NCBI GenBank assembly: GCA_030411725.1 | Contig: MU839834.1 | Span: 930,001-994,000 of the forward strand | Reading direction: 5' to 3' | Source: Echria macrotheca | Lineage: Eukaryota; Ascomycota; Sordariomycetes; Sordariales; Schizotheciaceae | Length of the DNA stretch: 64,000 nucleotides | Shown here: piece by piece, positions 52,825-62,042 of the stretch | How positions within the stretch are numbered: position 1 is the stretch's first letter | How the letters are laid out: the number at the start of each line of letters is the position of its first letter | Notes under the pieces: generated by a model | The model's input: the letters and a program-made list of their open reading frames with translations, nothing else | Told to the model about the DNA's origin: nothing | The model's database searches: none | Translations under genes and position numbers: made by a program

Positions 52825-54952
52825 CCTTGGAGGTTTGAAGCTGGTTCTGAGCTGAGGACTGGTGGTAATGCAGGAGGAACCGAGGGGTGAGTTGCAGTCA
52901 AAGTGAGAGTACGTATTTACGAAGATTCCTTTTGCATCGCAGAAGTAAAACGTAAAAGTGATTTGGATTTTGAAGTAAGGTACCCTCTCGATAGTTCTGA
53001 CACATGACACACGTCCAGAGCAACGGGATGATGGGTGTGACAGCACAGAGAAAGACGTGTGAGGCTGAAATCGACGAGCGGCTGATGACCAGGGCCACCA
53101 ATAGAGTTTCGCTGTGCTACCTCCGGCGCCAGTGACGGCCCCACGTGGCTGCCAACACCATCTCGACCCGAGTTCTTGTCTCTGTCAAGCTCGCAACGTG
53201 ATACGTTTTGCCTATGGAATTTTCCATCTTGTTTCAAGTTGGATGGCTTGGGCCTGATTATGCGACTCACAAAAATATGTTCCCAACGCCCTTGGGACGC
53301 CATGAGGTGATGAAACTCGCAGCAAAACCACGGAACGGAATCCCCAGCCGGGCTGAGACCGGTGTGCCTTCATCTCCCGGCTCTACGGAGTGGCGGACAC
53401 GGAGGACGCTTCATTGCCTCGGTAGGTAAGGTATGTTGTAGTCGACCCGGCAGCCCGGCTCACACCCTGTTCATCCGAACCCCGCCAAGTCCCGAGCCGG
53501 AAGGCACGCATCACAGACCCCGGCAACCCGCCCGGAATGGCCACCCCGGGACCCACGCCGTGTGACCCCCACCTATTTACCTTGACCCAGGCTGTTCGGG
53601 TTGCGGTACCGATCGTGGCGGGACAGGAAGAAGATGGGGTGGTGGGGGGGAGGGGGGGAGGTATCAGCTCTGTATTCATACATCTGAAGATTCCGAATTG
53701 TCAGGTGGCAACGGTACGTATTCGAGCAGTGTCTAGTTAATGTCTGGTTGTTTGGTTACAAACCATCGTCAGAATCTGCAGTGGGTTTGCCTACAATACA
53801 TCACCGGGGCCACGACGGTGTACAGAGCAAGTACCGTCTACTTACCTCCCGTACGCCAGCCACGGCACAACTGCATCTAATCCCCCGGACAAACAGCAGG
53901 CAGATCTAGACCTGCAGACACCCAACCAGACTTTCCAGAGAGAGGAAAAGAGAAAGGGAGCCACGGGAGCCAAGCAGAGACCAAGAAAACGTCTTATCTC
54001 CAACGCCAAGACTTTGGCACTGACGCACTCGATCCGAAGTGATCATCAGTCCATCAGCAACCATCAATCAGGTCACATCATCCATCACACACCCCAGCAG
54101 CCCAGCTTTGGTTGCTTGCCCAGCCCACGAGCCCCCTGCTCGGAGACAAAATCATCAGATGTTATTTCGGCCTCTGTAGATAAGCCTATCCCTCTCCCAA
54201 GTGATTTTGTATGGCAATTATTGAAGTTCTATTTTTTCTTTTAGAGAGAGAAACTATTGAGAATGTCACGAAGTAACTAGGTCTAGCTAGAAAAGAGAAA
54301 GTGTGAGAAAGTGAGAAAGAGAGAGAGAAAAATACTTCGCAGCGAGATAACTCCCACCACGTGGACTCGTGTGCAGGAAGATCCTCGATTACCTACACTG
54401 GCTGAGTGCATACTCGAGATCATCCACCACCTGCGAGATAGTGAATTACCGCAAAAAGATAGCGAACCACAACCCCGAAAGTGAGACAATACTCTGTAAA
54501 CACCTCTCAACCGCACTGCAGACAGCGTCCACTGCTGACAGAGTCCCTGCAGAGCCAACATGTTGGCCCGATAAGAACCACCACCACCACTCCCAGCCTT
54601 ATCCGACCGCTTCGCTCGGCCTTTCCGATTACTGGCTCGGCCGCCCGACCAGCGGCAGTTACATGCACAAGCTCATCCCGCCCACCACTCGGCTTCCTTG
54701 GCTGACGAATACCCACGAGTCTAGACCCGCCATTATCGCCTCACCTTCTTCTGTCTCTCATCTCCATCGTGACAAAAAACAACTTCAGATTTTCGCTGAA
54801 AGGGGTATTATACAGCAATGCTAGCTAGTCCCGGCTTATTCTCCACATACCAAATGAGAGCCAGTTACAAAATAAAGATGAACAGCCCAGACCCGGGATC
54901 TTTGTCCCGAGTCCGGGCGAATAACAAAACATCTATCCAAAATGACCGTCTT
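52825..54952. other. Intergenic, 2.1 kb
   Basis: Promoter of the hydrolase (minus) and the 3' region of the ammonium transporter (minus). No gene, tRNA or repeat recognised; some small open frames at 54.4-54.8 kb look random. Confidence 0.5.
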
Positions 54953-56633
54953 TTATTCCGTCGTCGCCGACGCGCTCTTCTCCTTGGTCTCGGCCTCGGC
55001 CTCGGGTGGGGTTGCCGGTGCGGATCGGTGATTAGCCAGATCCTGATGCTCCGGGATGCCGTGTTGTGGCGTGACAACAACGCCGTCCTGCTTCTGTTCC
55101 CTGTCCGCCGGCGTCCATGCGAGGTAATCACGACGAACCTGTACCTTGTTAGAATCTTCCCGGTATCAAAACAAGAAAACATACCTCAACGTAGTCGTAG
55201 GCGAATTCGCCGTGCTGGTCGTCATCCATACCCAGGAGCTCGGCCTCGGACGAGGCGCGGAGGTGCAGCCCGGGGATCATGTCGATGACCTTGGCAATGA
55301 TAGCCGAGACCACAAACATGTACGAGCAGGCGGCAACAATGTAGGCGATCTGGACGTAGAGCAGGCGCCAGTTGTGGTTGAGGAAACCACCAGTGACACC
55401 AGTATTGACACCGTCGAGGCCGATAATGTAGTCGGCAGCGAAGAAGGCGTTAAAGAGAAGACCGACAATGCCGCCGACACCGTGTTCAGCGAACACGTCG
55501 AGAGCGTCGTCGACGCCAACAAGGAACTTGAACTTGGTGCTGTAATTGCATACGACGCCCGAGACGACACCGAGAATAATGCTGGCCCATGGGGTGATGA
55601 AACCGGAGGCGGGCGTCGCAGCGACCAGACCAGAGATGGTACCAGAGCACCAGCCGACGAGAGACCACTTCTTGGCGAGGCGGTAATCGAGCAGGCACCA
55701 GGTCATGGCGGCGAACATGGCCGTCAAGCACGAGTTCCAGCAGGCCATGGCAGCACGCAGGTTGGCACCGAAGGCGGAGCCGCCGTTGAAGCCGAGCCAG
55801 CCGAACCAGAGGAAGACGGTGCCGATGGTGATGAGCGAGATGTTGTGCGGGCGGAAGTTGAGCATCATCTTCTCGTTACGGCGGCCGAGGACCCACGAGT
55901 AGGCGAAGGCCGACACGCCGGATCCGATCTCGACAGGGCCACCGCCGGCATAGTCGAGGACGCCATACTTGAAGGCCCAGCCGTTGACGTTCCACGCCCA
56001 GCAGGCGACGGGGCAGTAAGCCAGCGTGGCCCAAAAGAAGACGAACACCATGGCCGGGATCACGCGACCACGCTCCGCGACAGACCCGACCACGAGGGCA
56101 CCCGTGACGGCGCAGAATTGCATCTGCCCTGGTTAGTTTACGCTAACAAAAACTGCCGGGAGATCCCTACCTGGTAGAAAGAGTAAACAAGCTCAGGGAT
56201 GAGCGGGGAGCCGGGAGACGGAGCACCGAGCACATTGCGGAGACCAAAGTGATCGAGATTTCCGATGAACCCATTGGTAGCCGTGCTGCTGAAGGTGAGG
56301 GAGTACCCCCAGAAGTACCATTGGAAGACGATAACGCTAAACGACATCATGACGACCCAGATGAGTGAGAGGGCCGACTTTCGGCGGGCGAGGCCCGAGT
56401 ACAGGAATGCGATGCCCGGCACCATGATCAGGACCATGGCGGCCGAGATGATGATGTAGGCCTGGTCGCCCGACTGGTACCATTGGTTCAAGTTCTCCTC
56501 GGCTGTTGGCAGCTCGTGTCAGCGCATTGTCCGGCTCCGGAGCCGCCGTGTAACAGAACTCACCGGAGTTACCGCCGGTAACCTCGTCGGTGCCATTGAA
56601 CTCGGTTGGCGCGCCGATCCATGAGTACGACAT
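54953..56633 (-). CDS. Ammonium transporter (Mep/Amt family)
   Basis: Exons 56633-56564, 56502-56171, 56123-55185, 55138-54953; introns of 61, 47 and 46 bp; 508 residues. The last exon uses the CAG at 55139-55141 so that DYVEVRRDYLAW reads through; an AAG six bases earlier is an in-frame alternative. The N-terminus (WYQSGDQAYIIISAAMVLIM) starts helix 1. Signature stretches of Amt/Mep include GIAFLYSGLARRKSA, DYAGGGPVEIGSG, FGWLGFNGGSAFGANLRAA and DDALDVFAEHGVGG with the conserved DVF/H pair of the pore. Eleven membrane segments are expected. The C-terminal cytosolic tail is ~65 residues, acidic, with Ala/Thr/Glu repeats. It imports ammonium at the plasma membrane and in fungi is usually under nitrogen-metabolite control; GATA sites lie upstream. 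Some members act as ammonium sensors; that is not testable here. Confidence 0.95.
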
Positions 56634-56900
56634 GGCGGCGACGGGCGGGGCGCGGGGCCTGGAACGGTTCGGTGTCTGCTAAGGACGTCTCGGGGAGGCA
56701 GCGTCGAGGCAATTGGGCCGGGGGCTACGCGTACGACGGCGTGGTCGGCCTGGGACAGTCGGGGCTGGAAGGTTGGCGGGGTGGGCCTCGCGGAGGACTG
56801 GAACACATCGACCGAGGAAAGCGGCGAGCACATGTGGGACAAGGCCAAAGGTATATAAATTGCCATCTTGTCTAGGCAATGAGCTAGCCCGACACCCACA

Positions 56901-56913
56901 GATAGATAGATAG
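56901..56913. promoter_or_regulatory. GATA-factor site cluster upstream of the ammonium transporter
   Basis: Three overlapping AGATAG units, about 270 bp upstream of the start codon, match the HGATAR site of AreA/NIT2-type nitrogen regulators. Clustered sites are typical of nitrogen-catabolite-repressed genes. Binding is inferred. Confidence 0.5.
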
Positions 56914-59523
56914 CGTAAAGTGGGGACCTGGGGGGGAGGGAGCTGCGGGCCTGCCGTGCCTGCCCGAACAGAAAGAGATCTCTGGCGGTTGCTGGCCCAG
57001 TGCTGACAATTGGCTGCTGCTGTGCAGCCCGCGATCCCGTCCCTCACTCACAACCCGCGTCGCTCAGCTGCCCGCATGCTGTCGCGTGAAATGCCTCGTC
57101 TTTCGACTGCTGCTGGTGCGCTGGATGCATGGACATTGCCGGGCTCTGTGGAATGATACGGGGGCGGGCGGTCCCCAACCTACAAGCAGCTAGCGCATCC
57201 GGCTTCTGGCCAAGATTGCTTGGTATTCAGCCCGCGGTAGTTACTCCGTACCTGCGGGCAAGGTTGGCTGGTGTGTGGTGTGACCCCCGCTCTTGAGGCT
57301 GCCCGCCGCCGCCAGGGTCTTCACCCACGCCGCATGGACCAGCCTGGCTCGATTTGGTACATGGTACAGGGTACCCGTTCGTGCCGACCATGACAAGTTG
57401 TTTTGACAGAATGCCAGATGCGGCCCTTCATGCTGCTGTGGATGGCGGTTTACAATGCTTGGAATAGTTTATACACTGTATTCGACATGTAGTTCTACTG
57501 TGGACATATATGTGGGAGAGAGCCCACTTGGACAGTCATGACCCTTCCTGTCGAGTGATGACGCTGGGCCGCGATCGGAGTGTTGCAAGCCGTTTCCTCG
57601 AGCAATGAAACGCAGGCCTAAAAAATTGCGCATCGATCCGGCCTGCTGGCTGAGGTGTGCATGGCCTGGTGGTCTGGCCGGCGCCGGGGGCAAGGTGATG
57701 GTCGTGTGCCCCGCAGTCTCCCCCACCATGATCGTCTGTCCAGACTGTCCACGATCACCCTTTTCACATCGATCCTCGTTCGAGCTCTGGGATTGGAGCG
57801 CGTCGGCCTGATAGCTTGCCGGCAGCTTACCAATGAGAGCTCCAACTCAGAGATACAGCAACAAAGGGCATTGACGACGACACAATGTCCGACTTACAAA
57901 GGAAGCCTTCTGCCCGCAGATGTTGTCTTTCGAGCTGTTTTGTTTCTGACCAATCATACCGCCAGATCGGGCTCGGTTCCTGAGCAGGGGGTCGAGGCAT
58001 TTTCCCGAATGCGGCTTTCGGATGCGTCTGGCCGCTGATTCGCCTCACCTCAGCGAAGCTGAGGCAGGCGGGCAGGCTGCACCGACGAGCTGCACCCCCA
58101 CCTTGAGAATTTTTTTCAAGCTCGCCAAATGGTTCAAAATTAACAGGTGCCATCGCGCTCTCCGAACAAGAGATTATTGTCGCATGTCAGATCGAAAGAT
58201 GCCAGACGACGGGACGCTAGCCCTCGTCTCCTTTCCCGCGCGCTCGTCCATTGCGGTGCGGTGCCTTTAATGGAAAGCTTGAGGGTGCTTGGGCCAGTCG
58301 AGTCGCGTGGGACCGCGTTTTCGTTACGAAATCGTTTGTCCTCGACAGGGCAAAGCGTTAGCAACGTCGATGCAGGTTGACTTCTAGACGTCTTCCATGC
58401 CGCGATCCACCTGTATCATGTCCATACAATTGGATCTCTGACGATCTGACCTAATGGTCAAGAGTAAAAAGGACCTGGGGCCCCTCTCTGCTACCAACGG
58501 CGCCATCCCCAAGGCCGCCGATCATCGACGGGCCCGCGGTGAAGCAACCACCGATTCCGCGGCTACGTCACATTCTCCAAAGCGTCTACTAGCAGCGCGG
58601 GCGTTCCCTAGGGTGTTCGTGCCGCCCACTCTTTTGGGTTCAGGGTTCAGCTGCAAAGCTCGAGTTAGGCAGCCAAGAATAAAAATGAGAAGACGAAATT
58701 TCCCACTCGGGTGCAGCGCTGACCCCAAGATCTGGAGTCGCGCGCCAAAAGGGGAAGCCGATCAGAAGACTTGCAGTCTGGCCAAGCCAGCAGCAAGGCC
58801 CAGTGGTGTGGCGCACCAGGCTTGTGGCAGCTGCACCCCGGAATCGCGTTTTTTTGAGAGATTTTCATGGCTGACCCTGGTGCCGGCCGGGCTGCAAGCA
58901 CGAGCACTGACACACACACGCCCCCTGTCCGGTTCGTCTGGTGGGGAGAGAGGAGAAAAATGTCGTGTTTCCAAGCGGAGCTGAAAGAAACAAGCGGAGC
59001 CCAAGAGGCAAAGACAAAGATGCCAAGACTTCTCCAACGTATGCCAAGAGATAAACCGCGCTGTTCTTATCTCTTGGGCGCCGCCGGCCAATCAGATGGC
59101 GCGGGATTGATCAAAACCAAGCTGTAAGATGTTTGGACTCTGACGACTTGTCTCGGACAGTCCCGGGTACGGAGTACGCGCCGACTCCACTATTCACAGC
59201 GACACGGATTTGCCGGTGTTGAGCTGCAGGAACATCGCAGGACCCTCAAGAGTGAAAAAAATCTTTTTTGTATAGGATTGATGGTGTGTATGGGAAACGG
59301 AGTTTTTTCTTTCTCTCTGGTCGGTGGGAATGGTTCACGATGCACTCACATTCGCGCGAAACTCATCGCAGAGCAACACCTCGCCAACCTGAAAGCGGAG
59401 CACAACACACCGAGCATCCAGAATGTTGTGGAAGGCTAGGACCAGAGGCATAGCCACTGGCTTGGACTCGCAACTGGCTTTGAAGCTGGAGCTATAGCTA
59501 CAGCTATGGTAGGAACACTTACA

Positions 59524-59580
59524 GGACCTGAACTGAACCTCGAACCAGAGGTTGAACTGGACCTCGAACTGGACCTCGAT
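59524..59580. repeat. Imperfect 12-bp tandem repeat
   Basis: Units close to GAACTGGACCTC recur about five times with changes. No gene assigned. Confidence 0.6.
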
Positions 59581-60038
59581 ACAGACCCGTCAACAGAGAC
59601 GTACCTTGCGATCCGATCGAACCAGGACATGATCAAAGTATAGCGACGCCGGCGATGTCATGGAAACGAGTGGGCGCGAAGCTGACGAAAAGACAATCGG
59701 TCCCAACGATGCCTCCCGAACATCCATCTTCAAGCCGATCAAAACTTGCAAGACCAAAACTCGAGGAGAACCATACCGGCGAGCCCAGGACGAAAAAAAG
59801 AAACCCACTCGCAAACATTCTACTTCTACTCACTCAGCATAGATTCCTCCAGGAGAATCTCTAGCATTAGAAATGCTTGACGGCTTGATAGTCCAAGGGG
59901 GGAGCCAATCTCAGAGAGGGCATACTGCGTCTCGCCGCCAACCTCGACTGTGCGTCCAAAGTAAAAGTTCTGGGTCAGCTTGAGAGAGAGGGAGAGAAAG
60001 ACACAAAACACGGCGCATATTCCTCGTAATCAGATGAG

Positions 60039-60111
60039 GGCCGCGTGGCCTAATGGCTAAGGCGCCAGATTTCGGCTCTGGAGATTGTGCGTTCGACTCG
60101 CATCGTGGTCG
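60039..60111 (+). tRNA. tRNA-Arg (anticodon TCG)
   Basis: 73 nt including the discriminator G. The acceptor stem GGCCGCG pairs with CGTGGTC (two G-U), the D arm is GGCCTAATGGCTAAGGC, the anticodon stem CCAGA/TCTGG holds the loop TTTCGGC with anticodon TCG, the variable region is AGATT, and the T arm is GTGCG-TTCGACT-CGCAT. It reads CGA codons. No intron. Internal A and B boxes are intact and a T5 terminator follows. Confidence 0.95.
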
Positions 60112-60121
60112 CTGTGTGAAC

Positions 60122-60126
60122 TTTTT
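60122..60126 (+). terminator. Pol III terminator (T5) of tRNA-Arg
   Basis: TTTTT 11 nt after the tRNA 3' end. Confidence 0.8.
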
Positions 60127-60365
60127 GTCACGCCAAGGTATTGGCGTTTATTCTTTTTCCTTTTCCCTCGTTCACCAGCATCCTCGCTTGTCTCTGTCGG
60201 GGATGTGTCTCGCAGAGAGAGAGGTATTATTACACACAAGTGAGGATACATAATACTCTCGGGACCAGAACCGAAAAGGTACACCTCGGGAGACGACTAC
60301 TCCCCTGTTATGCTCATACGCCCCGAAAGTAATGTGTAGCGGGCTTGTGAGCTTCTGGACCGTGT

Positions 60366-60505
60366 GTGGTACGGTTAACTGTAATTATTCTCCGTGGCGC
60401 TGCCACAGGTGGAAAGAAACCACGTACCTCTCCGGAGGGACTGGGTTCAAAAAAGGGGGGGATCCCTGGATGGGAGACCTTGGTGTATATACCAGTCCGT
60501 ACCAC
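60366..60505 (+). ncRNA. Candidate structured RNA, 5S-like features
   Basis: 140 bp closed by a perfect 9-bp stem, GTGGTACGG (60366-60374) with CCGTACCAC (60497-60505). Inside are hairpins GTGGC-GCT-GCCAC, GTGG-AAAGAAA-CCAC, CCTC-TCCG-GAGG and TGGT-GTATAT-ACCA. It carries GGATGGGAGACC, which matches the internal box C of 5S rRNA genes. It is longer than 5S (about 120) and lacks the usual fungal CCCGTCCG, so it may be a 5S-derived or unrelated RNA, or a mobile relic. Confidence 0.35.
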
Positions 60506-61554
60506 ATTAGCCCTTGTACACTCACACATACAAAAGGGAATCCGTAGCGAGCGGTATACTAACCAAACTGGACACATACACACGAAAATCATAATTTCGT
60601 CCGTAGACGTACATAGTAGTCTAGCTCCATGAACATGCCCCCATCAAACACCTCAACTACATCTCCATCACAATGACCCCCGCCCCAAAGGATGTGAAAA
60701 GTAGCACAAAAGCAACAGAAGACAACAGCTCACCGCATAAAAGCATGCTAGGGTGAAAAAAAACACCGTCTCCCTGTTAACCCCGTAAATGCATTTGAGA
60801 AAGCCCCTTAGACCTAGGCCATTCCATACAAGTCTACAGCAAGCTGTTCCTCATCAAACCACTCAATACACCGTAATTCAGATCAGCAGACGCCAGTATA
60901 GTCTATATATACAGCCGTCATCCGTTAAACAGCTCAGGTACACTATAATCCAGATCAAACAAAACGAAAGATCACCATCCCCCCCTCGTAGCCACACGGA
61001 CCCGACAGACCGTTGCAAATACCCAGCCACCTAAGCAAAGGGCATACACAAGGCATCCGGCATCCAGACTCTGATACTAATACCAAGTTTTTCGTCACCT
61101 CACAACCAACATAACCGTAGAATGAACTATCCTCTACATGTAGGCTATTCCGCCGGGCCCCCAATCCCCGATCTGTGTGACCCGATACTTGGCAAGACCT
61201 GAACAATGAGTCCTCTAAAACAATGGAAGCCATGTTGGACCCCTTCTCCTTTATCTACGACTGAAGCGCTTGCTGCTAGGGATCGCAGACAGCAGACAAG
61301 ATAGAACAATTATTACCACCTACCTACCTATCTTACCTACCTAGTCTCGAAACCCAAAATAATCCGAGGTTCGAGTAACGCGCCCTGACAATACCCTAAC
61401 ACTAGGTACCCAGGCACGGACTGTCAACAGCCTTGGTCGTTAAAAAACCTCTGGTACCTTGAATTCTTCGTCTGTACATTTCTTGCACGAGTAGACAAGT
61501 CACACACACGATCCTGGGGCCTGGCCCTGGCCCTGGCCCTGCCTGGTCCGGATC

Positions 61555-61702
61555 TGCTGGCATATAACCAAACCAAACCGCAGCTGGGATTCCAAGGTGC
61601 TGCAGCACCTTACCTTGGAATTCTCCTTACCTTGGAATTCTGGCAGTCTTTTGGAAGGCTGGCTCGAGCAGTCGGGTATGGTTCAATTGCACAAGCCATC
61701 AC
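61555..61702 (+). repeat. Dispersed repeat, copy 2
   Basis: Resembles 21526-21639 in the same orientation. This copy has an added GGTGCTGCAGCACC palindrome and a duplicated ACCTTGGAATTC unit in its first half. Non-coding. Confidence 0.6.
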
Positions 61703-62042
61703 AATTCCAAGGTCAAAACGCCCTGGGTTTGAGCAGGATATCCGACGCCTTGCCATCTGTCACCAGCCCAAAGTCACACATGACGACGGATCCAACCACA
61801 ATAAACCGTACCGGCCCAGTAAACTCAAACCCAATGAATTGCTATTGTACAACCTCGCTGTCGTGCCCGGAATAGACTGATGACGCGCCCTTGAATGCTC
61901 ATCGAACCCTTGACCTTGCCCTAGGTTGCCCCATCTGGCGTATCCATGACTCCCTCTCGTGGCCGTGGCCCGATACACAACGCCTCGCTGCCGTCTAAAA
62001 AGCAATAAAAACACCACTGGTCTATTCGTGTTCGCCCGTTCT

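Larger units (their letters stand above)
56634..60038. other. Long gene-poor region, 3.4 kb
   Basis: Starts with the ammonium-transporter promoter (GATA cluster at 56901). Beyond it, frames of up to 176 codons (58454-58984) lack motifs. A short tandem repeat lies at 59524-59580. A 61-codon minus-strand frame at 59826-60011 has a coding-like stretch (NFYFGRTVEVGGETQYALSE) but no context. Ends at the tRNA. Confidence 0.5.
60112..62042. other. Gene-poor region, 1.9 kb, with structured element and repeats
   Basis: Holds the tRNA 3' flank, a hairpin-rich RNA-like element (60366-60505), a diverged ~26-bp duplication (60861-60885 and 60932-60957), a GGCCCT run near 61515-61546, and the second copy of a dispersed repeat (61555-61702). 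No protein gene seen. Confidence 0.5.

Noticed and set aside
55146..56177. 343-codon plus-strand frame opposite the ammonium transporter
   Set aside because: Antisense shadow of a membrane protein gene; very Asp/Glu/Gly-rich, as expected for such shadows.
58454..58984. 176-codon frame in the gene-poor region
   Set aside because: No conserved motif, irregular composition, overlaps antisense frames of similar quality.
60366..60505. Calling this element a normal 5S rRNA gene
   Set aside because: Too long and lacks the conserved 5' half of fungal 5S; kept only as a candidate structured RNA.
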